A program made the translations under genes and the position numbers. A DNA stretch of 64,000 nucleotides from Cellvibrio sp. pealriver (GTDB lineage Bacteria; Pseudomonadota; Gammaproteobacteria; Pseudomonadales; Cellvibrionaceae): the NCBI RefSeq assembly GCF_001183545.1, contig NZ_KQ236688.1:1703149-1767148 (forward strand), in the 5' to 3' direction. Positions 27,578-36,855 of the stretch are shown here, one piece after another. Below the pieces are notes generated by a model. The model did no database searches. It saw only the letters and a list, made by a program, of their open reading frames with translations, and was not told the DNA's origin. Position 1 is the first letter of the stretch. Every line of letters begins with the position of its first letter.

Positions 27578-28111
27578 TCAAATCCGTATTTTATTGTTCA
27601 CATCCCGATTTTCAGAAATAGGCCTTTGGCTGATCACGTCCCTGCCCGCTTTACTCATCCGGTCATACAGCACCACATGAACCGTCGCCGCCAAATTCAT
27701 GCAACCAATGGTGGGGATGTACACCACGTAATCGCACGCATCCAGAATTTCTTTTTTCAATGAACCATCTTCAGGGCCAAAAATATAATACGCCTGCTCC
27801 GGGTGCACAAAATCCATCAGGGGTGTTGCGCCTTCAATCAACTCAATTGCGACCCGTTTTACGCCATTGGCAGGTACATTATCAATAGATACACGATTGA
27901 CAGGCGCTTCCGGTAAATTATCAACATGCGTTAAAGGAATCTTACTTTGCGCATTTTTGGTATCTGTCGCAAATTTCCGGGCACGCTCAAAACGGGTGCC
28001 CGAATAAAAAACGGCATCTACTTCAAAACAACCTGCCGCGCGCATGACCATGCCGACATTAGTGGGGCTTTTAGGATTAACCAAGCCGATATACGCAGAA
28101 GGTTTTTGCAT
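27578..28111 (-). CDS. TrmH/SpoU-family RNA methyltransferase
   Basis: A 177-residue SPOUT enzyme: NPKSPTNVGMVMRAAGCF (motif 1 with Asn), YYIFGPEDGSL (motif 2) and VYIPTIGCMNLAATVHVVLYDR (motif 3, trefoil knot). It would 2'-O-methylate a tRNA or rRNA ribose using SAM; the closest look is to TrmL-like tRNA enzymes, but the target is uncertain. The ATG at 28111 follows GGAAT and lies 19 bases after the nspC stop, so it is the last gene of the nspC transcript. A longer frame to 28234 would overlap nspC. Confidence 0.85.
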   Translation of the reverse strand: MQKPSAYIGLVNPKSPTNVGMVMRAAGCFEVDAVFYSGTRFERARKFATDTKNAQSKIPLTHVDNLPEAPVNRVSIDNVPANGVKRVAIELIEGATPLMDFVHPEQAYYIFGPEDGSLKKEILDACDYVVYIPTIGCMNLAATVHVVLYDRMSKAGRDVISQRPISENRDVNNKIRI

Positions 28112-28130
28112 GTAAGAATTCCAGGCAGTA

Positions 28131-29318
28131 TTACGAAAGGCGCTGTTTGAAATCGCCGTAACCAAATTCGCGGATAATATCCAGTTCATTGGTGCGTGAA
28201 TCCCACACCGCAATTGCAGGCAAATTAATGCCATTAAACGTGGTAGTTTTTACCATGGTGTAGTGCGCCATATCATCAAACATTAAGCGCTGGCCAATTT
28301 GCAAAGGCTGCGCAAATGAATAATCGCCAATCACATCACCGGCCAAACAAGTCATACCGCCCAGGCGATAGGTGTGTGCAAATTCGTCTGGCAAACCGGC
28401 ACCTAAAATATCCGCACGATACGGCATCTCCAGTACATCGGGCATATGACAGGTTGCCGAGGTATCCAATATCGCCTGCGCCATGCTGTTCCAGGTGATG
28501 TCCAATACTTCTGCCACCAACACGCCACTGCGGATCGCAACCGCTTCGCCCGGCTCCAGGTACACTTGCAGATCGTAATTCGCCTGAAAATTTTTGAGCA
28601 TATCGATCAAATCATCAACCTGATAATCTTCACGCGATATATGGTGACCACCACCAAAATTTATCCAGCGAATGTGCCTGAAATATTTGCCAAATTTTTT
28701 AACGACTGCACTCAATGTGCGGTCAAGCGGTGGCAGATCTTGCTGACACAAGGTATGAAAATGAAAACCGGATATACCTTGCAAGAAAGATGAATCGGCC
28801 TCTATAGCGGCATCCAACGCTGCAATAGGAACGCCCATACGCGAACAAGGCGCACAGGGATCGTACAATGGCGTTGTACCTTCCGAGTGCTCAGGGTTAA
28901 TACGCAAACCAAATTGCAGCTCCGGCCGACACTGCTGTGCTGCTAACGCCATCGTTTTAAATTGCATCCATTGCGATACAGAGTTAAATACCACATGGTC
29001 AGTCACTTCCAAAATTTGCCTGAGATCACTCTCTTTGTACGCTGCAGAATAACAATGAACCTCGCCGCCGAATTCTTCACGACCCAACAGCGCCTCATGC
29101 AAACCACTGGCGCAGGTTCCAGAAAGATATTCACGAAATAAAGGTGCAAGATTCCAACAGGAAAAAGCTTTGAGTGCAGCCAATACTTTTGCTCCACTCT
29201 CACGTTGCACACGATGCAGAATTTTTAAATTATCTTCCACTGCCGCTTTGTCGATCACAAAGCAAGGCGATGGTACGCGTGAAGGATTAAAATGAGTAAA
29301 GTATTCGCGTTTATTCAT
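28131..29318 (-). CDS. nspC: Carboxynorspermidine/carboxyspermidine decarboxylase
   Basis: A 395-residue PLP enzyme of the alanine-racemase-like fold III. VLAALKAFSCWNL carries the PLP lysine (Lys50), GFHFHTLCQ and NFGGGHH hold phosphate-site residues, and YLEPGEAVAIRSG and the CLAGDVIGDY cysteine region match NspC. It decarboxylates carboxy(nor)spermidine to (nor)spermidine. Its partner dehydrogenase lies just upstream in the same direction, and speA beyond it, so the cluster makes triamines without SpeD and SpeE. Whether spermidine or norspermidine is the product depends on the diamine available. Confidence 0.95.
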   Translation of the reverse strand: MNKREYFTHFNPSRVPSPCFVIDKAAVEDNLKILHRVQRESGAKVLAALKAFSCWNLAPLFREYLSGTCASGLHEALLGREEFGGEVHCYSAAYKESDLRQILEVTDHVVFNSVSQWMQFKTMALAAQQCRPELQFGLRINPEHSEGTTPLYDPCAPCSRMGVPIAALDAAIEADSSFLQGISGFHFHTLCQQDLPPLDRTLSAVVKKFGKYFRHIRWINFGGGHHISREDYQVDDLIDMLKNFQANYDLQVYLEPGEAVAIRSGVLVAEVLDITWNSMAQAILDTSATCHMPDVLEMPYRADILGAGLPDEFAHTYRLGGMTCLAGDVIGDYSFAQPLQIGQRLMFDDMAHYTMVKTTTFNGINLPAIAVWDSRTNELDIIREFGYGDFKQRLS

Positions 29319-29422
29319 GGGTAACGCCAGTTGGAATTCGGTATAGACAGCTGAGTTCGGTATAGGCCTGTTGGGGTTCGTCCCTTACCCCAACCTACGC
29401 ATATGTTTATTGACGGTAACAA

Positions 29423-30622
29423 TTATTTATTGATTGCACTGGGATCCACTGCAACAACCTGCCAAGGCAAACCGTATTTATTCAAATCCTCCATAAAAGG
29501 ATCGGGGTCGTATTGCTCCATATTCCATACGCCAGGCTTTTTCCATTTACCTTCCAGAATCATTTTGGCACCGATCATGGCCGGCACACCGGTGGTGTAA
29601 GAAATCGCTTGGGATTTTACTTCGCGGTAGCATTCCTGATGATCACATACGTTATAAACAAACATAGCGACGGGTTTGCCATCTTTGATGCCTTGTGCGA
29701 AACATCCAATGCAGGTTTTACCTTTGGTTAAAGGGCCAAGGCTCGCAGGATCTGGCAACAATGCTTTCAAAAATTGCAGCGGCACTATTTCACGGCCTTC
29801 AAACATAATGGGTTCAATGCCGGTCATACCCACATTACCCAACACTTCCAAATGCTTTAAATAATTGTCGGAGAACGTCATCCAAAAACGTGCGCGTTTA
29901 ATTTCCGGAAAATGTTTTACCAGAGATTCAAGCTCTTCGTGGTACATCATGTAGATTTTTTTGGGGCCAATGTCTGCCGGGAAATCAAACACCTGATTTA
30001 CCGACAGCGGCGGTGTTTCTACCCATTGGCCATTTTCCCAATAGCGACCATTCGCCGTGACTTCACGGATATTAATTTCAGGATTGAAATTGGTTGCAAA
30101 CGGCAAACCATGATCACCCGCATTACAATCGATAATATCCAGATAATGAATTTCATCGAAATAATGTTTTTTCAGATAGGCGGTATAGACATTGGTGACA
30201 CCGGGATCAAAACCGGAACCCAAGAGCGCGGTTAATCCTGCGTTTTTAAATTTATCCTGATACGCCCACTGCCATGAATATTCAAATTTCGCGGTGTCCA
30301 GCGGTTCGTAGTTGGCCGTATCCAGATAGTCCACTCCGGTTTCCAAACAGGCATCCATGATCGTAAGATCCTGATACGGCAAGGCAACGTTAATGACCAG
30401 ATCGGGTTTTTCAGCATTAATCAATGCAACCAGCTCAGGTACATTATCGGCATCTACCTGCGCCGTTTTAATGGGGCGATTTAATTGCGCGGCAATAGCT
30501 TTGCATTTTGATTCAGTGCGACTTGCCAGAACAATTTCTGAAAAGACATCAGGTAACTGAGCGCATTTATGCACCACAACACCACTCACACCACCTGCAC
30601 CAATGATCAACACTTTTGCCAT
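29423..30622 (-). CDS. Carboxy(nor)spermidine dehydrogenase (saccharopine dehydrogenase family)
   Basis: A 399-residue protein with a Rossmann NADPH site at the N-terminus (VLIIGAGGVSGVVVHKCA) and the saccharopine-dehydrogenase-like core (DYLDTANYEP, LLGSGFDPGVTNVYTAY). In the alternative polyamine pathway this enzyme condenses aspartate semialdehyde with putrescine (or diaminopropane) and reduces the imine. It sits between nspC and speA on one strand, which supports that role over lysine metabolism. GGGAG lies seven bases before the ATG. Confidence 0.93.
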   Translation of the reverse strand: MAKVLIIGAGGVSGVVVHKCAQLPDVFSEIVLASRTESKCKAIAAQLNRPIKTAQVDADNVPELVALINAEKPDLVINVALPYQDLTIMDACLETGVDYLDTANYEPLDTAKFEYSWQWAYQDKFKNAGLTALLGSGFDPGVTNVYTAYLKKHYFDEIHYLDIIDCNAGDHGLPFATNFNPEINIREVTANGRYWENGQWVETPPLSVNQVFDFPADIGPKKIYMMYHEELESLVKHFPEIKRARFWMTFSDNYLKHLEVLGNVGMTGIEPIMFEGREIVPLQFLKALLPDPASLGPLTKGKTCIGCFAQGIKDGKPVAMFVYNVCDHQECYREVKSQAISYTTGVPAMIGAKMILEGKWKKPGVWNMEQYDPDPFMEDLNKYGLPWQVVAVDPSAINK

Positions 30623-30648
30623 GTTTGGTCTCCCACTAAGGTAAAAAT

Positions 30649-32577
30649 TTATTTCTCAAAATAGGTATAGCCACGCAGGCCTTCTGAATAGGCCGCAAGC
30701 ATATCCTGGCGATCAGCTACGCTAATCACACCATCGCGTACCGCTTGCTCTGCTGTTTTACGGAACTGCTCATAGAGCGCATTAGGCTTGTATTCAACGT
30801 AACTCAACACGTCCGCAATACTGTCGCCATGTAATTCATGAACAAAATCAATGCTGTTATCCGCATTGATACGCACACTGGCAACATTGGTATCGCCAAA
30901 TAAATTATGCAAATCACCTAGCGTTTCCTGATACGCGCCCACCAAAAAAACACCGAGATAATATTCCTCCCCCGCATTGATTGGGTGCAAAGGTAATGTG
31001 GTCGATTCACCTTCGGCCGTTGCGAAACGCTGTAATTTGCCATCGCAATCACAGGTTAAGTCAGCGATGATGGCTTGGCGGGTAGGCTCTTCATCCAAAC
31101 GATGAATGGGCATCACCGGAAAAATCTGGCCTATAGCCCAGGAGTCAGGCAGGGATTGAAATACACTGAAATTGCCGTAATAAATATCGGCTAACAACTT
31201 GGGCAAACTTTCCAATTCTGCCGGGATGCGCTTCATGTTGGGCAATTGCGCTGCAATTTTTTGCAGTGCGGCAAGATAAATATTTTCACCCAATACCCGA
31301 TGCCGCAAACTGACATCACCAGAGTGAAAAAGGTCGCGAATTTTGTCGCGATAGTACATGACATCGTTGTAGGACTCTTGCAAATTATCCAAACGAATAA
31401 TGGAAAGTGTATGCCAGAGATTTTCTATCATCTCATGGCAACCAGCCGGCAAAGCATCCGGCATTGCCGTTGGCTCAAAATGAGTGACATCAAGGATGTT
31501 AAATAACAACACAGATGTATGGGCAACCGTCGCGCGGCCCGACTCGGTAACAATAGTTGGATGTGGAATTTGGTGTGCATCCAAACTTTCCTGGATAGCC
31601 TCAACCACATCAATACAATATTCTTTGACTGAATAGTTTCGGCTGTGCCCGTTGGTACTGCAGGTACCATCATAATCAATCGCAAGGCCGCCTCCTAAAT
31701 CGAGATAGCCCAAGGGCGCGCCCTCACCCACCAACTCAATATAATAACGGCACGCTTCCAACACACCCGCGCGTATGCTGCGAATATTGGGAATCTGCGA
31801 CCCCAAATGAAAATGCAGCAACTGAAAACAATGTAATAAATTGGCATCACGCAGCGTATCAATAACCGTCACTAACTCATTCGTATTTAAGCCGAATAAA
31901 CTGCGATCGCCGCTGTCCTCACTCCAATGCCCTTCTACTTTGGTTGATAATTTCAACCGCACACCGATCAATGGTTCAACATCCATCGCACGGCTGCGCT
32001 CAATAACTGATTGCAACTCGCTGAGAGTTTCCAATACAAAAAAAACTTTGAAACCTAATTTGCGCGCTTGTAATCCCAAAGAAATAAATTCTGCATCTTT
32101 ATAGCCGTTACAAATAATCAAACTATTTCGGTTGGTTAACGTAGCCAATGCAATCATCAGCTCCGCTTTGCTACCAGCCTCCAAGCCATGGTTGAAACGC
32201 TCACCGAAGCGTGCGATCTCTGCAATAACATGACTCTGTTGATTTACTTTGATGGGAAATGCACCGCGATATTGACCACGGTAACCGCTCGCTTCTATCG
32301 CTTGGGAAAAAGAATCGTTGAGAATGCCAATACGGGAATCGAGAATGTTTTCAAGGCGCAGCAATACTGGCATTTGCAGTCCGCGCTGCTGAAGCCCATC
32401 GACAATCTCCATTAAAGAGACACTGGCATCACCTTCGGCACCGGGCGCACGGACGATGACCTCACCCTTGTCAGAAACACCAAAGTAACCACTACTCCAT
32501 TCATCAACCCCATAGAGTTCGGCTGATTTACGTGCGGACCATTGGCCCGCTGATTCGGAAATGTTCAATATATTCAC
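30649..32577 (-). CDS. speA: Biosynthetic arginine decarboxylase
   Basis: A 642-residue PLP-dependent decarboxylase making agmatine from arginine. Visible are AFPIKVNQQSHV (PLP lysine), GLEAGSKAELM, LLHFHLGSQIPN, LDLGGGLAIDYDGT and TESGRATVAHTSVL. Length fits the biosynthetic SpeA rather than the larger inducible type. It begins the group speA, dehydrogenase, nspC, trmH-like on the minus strand, with 26 bases to the next gene. Agmatine would then pass to AguA and AguB near the start of the window. Confidence 0.97.
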   Translation of the reverse strand: MNILNISESAGQWSARKSAELYGVDEWSSGYFGVSDKGEVIVRAPGAEGDASVSLMEIVDGLQQRGLQMPVLLRLENILDSRIGILNDSFSQAIEASGYRGQYRGAFPIKVNQQSHVIAEIARFGERFNHGLEAGSKAELMIALATLTNRNSLIICNGYKDAEFISLGLQARKLGFKVFFVLETLSELQSVIERSRAMDVEPLIGVRLKLSTKVEGHWSEDSGDRSLFGLNTNELVTVIDTLRDANLLHCFQLLHFHLGSQIPNIRSIRAGVLEACRYYIELVGEGAPLGYLDLGGGLAIDYDGTCSTNGHSRNYSVKEYCIDVVEAIQESLDAHQIPHPTIVTESGRATVAHTSVLLFNILDVTHFEPTAMPDALPAGCHEMIENLWHTLSIIRLDNLQESYNDVMYYRDKIRDLFHSGDVSLRHRVLGENIYLAALQKIAAQLPNMKRIPAELESLPKLLADIYYGNFSVFQSLPDSWAIGQIFPVMPIHRLDEEPTRQAIIADLTCDCDGKLQRFATAEGESTTLPLHPINAGEEYYLGVFLVGAYQETLGDLHNLFGDTNVASVRINADNSIDFVHELHGDSIADVLSYVEYKPNALYEQFRKTAEQAVRDGVISVADRQDMLAAYSEGLRGYTYFEK

Positions 32578-32778
32578 CCTTACTCTGTGCGAATCCCATC
32601 AGGAGGGATCCGGTGAATAGAAAGCGGGGTTTGATACGCGTCCAAAACCCCAAAAATGGCGCGCAATTGTCCACATTTTTGATGAAAAATAAAGGTTTAC
32701 CGCCAGATAGACTATTTTTTGTACGAAAAATTTCAACTCAATGTAAACACATTTCCGGGTTTACAAAACTGTGGAAGG

Positions 32779-33390
32779 TTATTTTTTATCCAAAAATTGT
32801 ATTAGCGTGCCCATATTGCGCTTATCGAACAACACTTTGACATCACGCGCCTCACTTATTGTAGTTGTATCGTCTTTTTCAACCTGCATACGTAAGTTCA
32901 AATCAGAAAAACTGACTTTGCCAAGCGTGAAATATTTTGGTAATTCAATTTGCGACAACTCACGCAAGGGTGAATGACGATTGACCTGATTAGCAGATAT
33001 CGCCTCTACGCTGTGATACGCCTCGCGTAACTCATTAACAGAGGTGGCCGCTGATTTGTATGAACGTGCGGAGGCTGGTTGTAACTCGGTCGTATATGCA
33101 GTGCCCAACCAGGTTATAGCTACCCCTGTTGTGTAACGATAAATGTATTCGCTGCCAGGATAATAGGTTCCCGCACACGGGCTTCACTTAATGTTTGATA
33201 ACACAAAAATCAACACTTTCTGCGGCAACATCATCGTTAAAGGTAATGAACGATGAATAATCCTGATCCTCAATTCAAGAATTTTTTAATTAACGGAAAA
33301 GGCTGCGGCCAACCACCGATGCAATTAGCGTGAATGGTGATTCAATAAAATGATAGCAATTGATGTAATTATCGAACGAATTTTTAACAT
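32779..33390 (-). pseudogene. Decayed gene for a secreted protein
   Basis: An ATG at 33390, preceded by AGGAAGAG, opens a signal-peptide-like sequence (MLKIRSIITSIAIILL) that ends at a TAA after 21 codons. The same frame has further stops to 33184, then stays open to 32779. That last part carries over 130 codons, beginning PCAGTYYPGSEYIYRYTTG, but contains no ATG or GTG before a TTG at 33108. The layout suggests an exported protein broken between leader and body. PGSEYIYRYTTG faintly recalls the start of vitellogenin-like lipid-transport domains; this is only a guess. The alternative is a 109-residue gene starting at the TTG. Confidence 0.45.
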
Positions 33391-33572
33391 GATCAGTCTC
33401 TTCCTTATTTCGATAAACACAGGTTGTTTTATCGTTTGTAATAAGGAATTATTATTATGAAGGACGACCGAATAACATTTTCCGAAATTATATTTATAAA
33501 TAGATCATGGCCTTAACCATGTGATATTGCTATCGACTTAACTTTTTTTAGCGAATGTATTAATCGAATGTA
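33391..33572. other. Intergenic region without recognised features
   Basis: With the decayed gene beside it, this makes an unusually loose stretch of nearly 800 bases between speA and marC. It is AT-rich, and I see no gene, RNA or clear terminator in it. Confidence 0.5.
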
Positions 33573-34196
33573 TTAACCGATAAATAATTGAGGGAAAAGC
33601 CCCTTGATCCCTCCTGCAATAAATTCTACTGCAATTGCAGCCAACAACAGTCCCATTACTCGCGTAGACATCACAATACTGCGCTTACTCAAGTGCTGGC
33701 GAAACCAGGATAAAAATCTAAAGCATAGCCACAGTGAACTACTAACAAGCAAAATACAGCCGGTGATCGCTATATAATGCAGCATAGAATTGGACTGGTG
33801 CGCGTAAACAATGACTGCACTCATCGCACCCGGCCCGGCAAGTAACGGCATCGTCAAGGGAACCAGTGCAATGGTTTCATCTTGCGCCGCTTCAATATCT
33901 TCGGGTGAATGTCCTCTGGACTGTAACATCGTCAAGCCCATTAACAGCAGAATAATCCCACCTGCGCAGCGAAATGCATCAATGCTGATTCCAAATGCCC
34001 ACAAGATCCATTCACCAAGCAATAACGCAACCATCAACGCTGCAAAAACAGAAATGATCGTAAGGCGAGCTGTTTTACCCTGTTGTTCATCGCTTTGATG
34101 GACTGTTAGCGCGATAAATACCGGAACAGCGCCGAGTGGATCGACAATCGCCAAAAGACTGATGAGAAATTTGCTGTATTCAGTAATTTCCAGCAT
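33573..34196 (-). CDS. MarC-family integral membrane protein
   Basis: A 207-residue protein with six hydrophobic helices and MarC-family blocks (LLAIVDPLGAVPVFIALT near the start, MPLLAGPGAMSAVIVYA in the middle, RVMGLLLAAIAVEFIAGGIKG at the end). The family was once linked to multiple antibiotic resistance and is now regarded as a group of membrane transporters of uncertain substrate. The ATG at 34196 lies seven bases after AGGTG and is preferred over two starts slightly upstream. Confidence 0.88.
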   Translation of the reverse strand: MLEITEYSKFLISLLAIVDPLGAVPVFIALTVHQSDEQQGKTARLTIISVFAALMVALLLGEWILWAFGISIDAFRCAGGIILLLMGLTMLQSRGHSPEDIEAAQDETIALVPLTMPLLAGPGAMSAVIVYAHQSNSMLHYIAITGCILLVSSSLWLCFRFLSWFRQHLSKRSIVMSTRVMGLLLAAIAVEFIAGGIKGLFPQLFIG

Positions 34197-34278
34197 GAGC
34201 ATCACCTGCCATAAACCTATCCAAAGTTTAGGTGTTAATTTGCAGACTTGCGTAGCAGGTTATGCTCATTTGCAGACT

Positions 34279-35841
34279 TTATTCATGCTCATCGGTAAAC
34301 AAGGTGTATTGCGCAGATGCATCTGTAACACTCTTGTGGGCGACACGTTTGGATTTTTTATTACGCAAACGTGAACCGTGCTTTTCCAATACCAACCGGG
34401 ATTGTTCACGCCCTCCATCACTGGCTCGGATTGCCGCAATTTCCGCTTTCATTTGCCTCACATTATGTTCGGCATTCACCACGGCAGGTGTATACCTGGG
34501 AAGGGGCATATCCGTGTGCAATGCAATTTGCCTCGCCGAAAATCGCCGCAGCTCCGGCAGCCAGCGATGCACAAATTGACATTCAGGATCTTGATCCATC
34601 AATTGTTTGAGTGGGTTATACACACGTAAACTATTAATGCCCACAATCGCAGCTTGCATTTGTACTTGGGAAAAATGAATTCCCGGTTCATAGTCTACAA
34701 ATAATTTTGCTAGAGGGTACTGCAAGTCCCGCCAATGAATGTGCAAACCAAAACAGGCAAAATTAACCAGCATAGCCCGCATCCGGAAATTGAGAAAACC
34801 GGTTGCTTGCAGGCAGCGCATACAGGCATCAATCAACGGAAAACCGGTTGCACCGTTCACCCAAGCTTGCAAGCGCGATTTATCATCCGTGTAATTTATG
34901 CTGTCGTAAGCAGGGTTTAATGCACGAAACTCCATTTGACTGGCAGATTCGAGACGCTGCACGAAATGATCTCGCCAAAACAAACGGGAACTAAAACTCT
35001 CCAGACTTTTTTGCCATCGCTGCAACAATTGATCATCAGGAGTGATATCAAGCTGCTCGTCAAGTTCCTGCAAACGTTGTTGCAAGCGCGAAAAAATTCG
35101 TCGCAAACTGACGGTTCCCCATGCAATATGTGGAGAAAGCCGTGAGCCATAAAAAAACGCTTTGTTGGGCGAAGAAATTCCACCGCGATACCCCAACCCG
35201 CGCTCATGCAGAAAACTATCCAACGCACGTTGTGCACGCCGTTCATTGACTTGCTGAACACTACCCCACTGGATCTGTGAATCTATTAAGTCGGGCACTA
35301 GTTGCGAAAGTAACGGAATATAAAAATGCCGAGAAAAATGTTGCATATCTGGTTGTGGGATATACGAAGGAGCGGCTAGAGGTTGTGATTCCAACAATCG
35401 TTGTGCAATAAAATGTTGGCGTTTGTCGCGCGAGCTTAAACGACGAACCACACTGGACTGAGGCAATTCCTGCCAAACCACATTGTTTTCAATACACCAG
35501 CCAGCGACTTTTTTGTCGCGCTGAAAAGTGACATCAGCACCGGTTTCTTCATGAGAAAAAATATGTGTAAACGCAAATTGCTTTCGCAACCACTCCAGCC
35601 CCTCGGGAAGATCCTGATGAATAACTAACAATTCCGCCCCGCGTAAGCGCAGGTTGTGTTGCAACTCTATCAAGGCACAGAGCTGTGCGTGTAAATGAAA
35701 TGCCGAGGCATCGTAGGCGCGATAAACACGTGGCTCCAAAAAATACACTGGAATGACGAAAGCGCACTGGGCAAGTGCTGCACCCAAAGCAGAGTTATCA
35801 TCCAATCTAAAATCGCGCTTAATCCACCAGAGAGCAATCAT
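34279..35841 (-). CDS. Cryptochrome/photolyase family protein
   Basis: A 520-residue protein with an N-terminal photolyase alpha/beta domain (ALWWIKRDFRLDDNSAL, LLVIHQDLPEGLEWL) and a C-terminal FAD-binding helical domain (WVNGATGFPLIDACMRCLQATGFLNFRMRAM). Class I CPD photolyases usually continue with an ASFL...DWR block; here it reads VNFACFGLHIHWRDLQ, then QVQMQAAIVGINSLRVYNPLKQ. It therefore belongs to a variant subgroup. DNA repair of UV dimers is likely but a light-sensing role is possible. The ATG at 35841 has no strong ribosome-binding site. Confidence 0.85.
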   Translation of the reverse strand: MIALWWIKRDFRLDDNSALGAALAQCAFVIPVYFLEPRVYRAYDASAFHLHAQLCALIELQHNLRLRGAELLVIHQDLPEGLEWLRKQFAFTHIFSHEETGADVTFQRDKKVAGWCIENNVVWQELPQSSVVRRLSSRDKRQHFIAQRLLESQPLAAPSYIPQPDMQHFSRHFYIPLLSQLVPDLIDSQIQWGSVQQVNERRAQRALDSFLHERGLGYRGGISSPNKAFFYGSRLSPHIAWGTVSLRRIFSRLQQRLQELDEQLDITPDDQLLQRWQKSLESFSSRLFWRDHFVQRLESASQMEFRALNPAYDSINYTDDKSRLQAWVNGATGFPLIDACMRCLQATGFLNFRMRAMLVNFACFGLHIHWRDLQYPLAKLFVDYEPGIHFSQVQMQAAIVGINSLRVYNPLKQLMDQDPECQFVHRWLPELRRFSARQIALHTDMPLPRYTPAVVNAEHNVRQMKAEIAAIRASDGGREQSRLVLEKHGSRLRNKKSKRVAHKSVTDASAQYTLFTDEHE

Positions 35842-35906
35842 AAAGAGCAACCAATACTAGATCAGGCCTTTACGTATAAAACGCAACTTTCGATTACCTA
35901 AAAATG

Positions 35907-35934
35907 AAAAAGGCGATCCGAAGATCGCCTTTTT
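35907..35934 (-). terminator. Intrinsic terminator after sucD
   Basis: A perfect 12-bp stem (AAAAAGGCGATC with GATCGCCTTTTT) closed by a CGAA tetraloop lies downstream of sucD. It ends the suc transcript. Confidence 0.88.
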
Positions 35935-35971
35935 ACAGAAACTTGATCAGACATTGCCAATCAATAATTTC

Positions 35972-36844
35972 TTACCAGCCAGTGATTTCTTTCAGTGCTT
36001 TACCGATGTCAGCCAAGCTCTTAACAGTTTTCACGCCAGCATCTTCCAGTGCAGCAAATTTCTCGTCAGCAGTACCTTTGCCGCCAGAAATAATCGCACC
36101 AGCGTGACCCATACGCTTACCAGCAGGTGCAGTTACACCAGCAATGTAAGATACAACAGGCTTGGTCACGTTAGCTTTGATGAAAGCAGCAGCTTCTTCT
36201 TCCGCAGAACCACCGATCTCACCAATCATAACGATGGCTTCAGTTTGTGGGTCAGCCTGGAACAGCTTCAGGATGTCAATGAAGTTAGAACCTGGAATTG
36301 GGTCACCACCAATACCAACACAAGTAGATTGGCCAAAACCGTAGTCAGTGGTTTGTTTCACTGCTTCGTAAGTCAAAGTGCCTGAACGCGAAACAATACC
36401 TACTTTACCTGGCTTGTGGATGTGGCCTGGCATGATACCGATCTTGCACTCGCCCGGAGTGATAACACCTGGGCAATTAGGGCCAATCAAACGCACACCC
36501 AACTCGTCACACTTCACTTTAGCGTCAAGCATATCAAGGGTAGGAATACCTTCTGTAATACACACGATCAACTTGATGCCGCCATTAGCCGCTTCAAGGA
36601 TAGAGTCTTTACAGAATGCAGCAGGTACATAAATAACAGAAGCTTCCGCGCCGGTAGCGTCAACAGCTTCTTTCACTGTGTTGAATACTGGCAATCCAAG
36701 ATGAGTTTGACCGCCTTTACCAGGAGTCACACCACCAACCATTTTAGTGCCGTAAGCAATCGCTTGTTCGGAGTGGAAAGTACCTTGCGCACCGGTGAAA
36801 CCCTGGCAAATTACTTTGGTGTCTTTGTTAATTAAAACGCTCAT
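35972..36844 (-). CDS. sucD: Succinyl-CoA synthetase, alpha subunit
   Basis: A 290-residue subunit that binds CoA and carries the phosphohistidine. Visible are [18 protein letters not shown] (CoA-binding), [33 protein letters not shown] and the active-site His at about 247 in [12 protein letters not shown]. With SucC it makes ATP or GTP from succinyl-CoA in the TCA cycle. It is the last gene of the suc operon and starts 11 bases after sucC. Confidence 0.98.
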   Translation of the reverse strand: MSVLINKDTKVICQGFTGAQGTFHSEQAIAYGTKMVGGVTPGKGGQTHLGLPVFNTVKEAVDATGAEASVIYVPAAFCKDSILEAANGGIKLIVCITEGIPTLDMLDAKVKCDELGVRLIGPNCPGVITPGECKIGIMPGHIHKPGKVGIVSRSGTLTYEAVKQTTDYGFGQSTCVGIGGDPIPGSNFIDILKLFQADPQTEAIVMIGEIGGSAEEEAAAFIKANVTKPVVSYIAGVTAPAGKRMGHAGAIISGGKGTADEKFAALEDAGVKTVKSLADIGKALKEITGW

Positions 36845-36855
36845 TCTTTTTCCCC

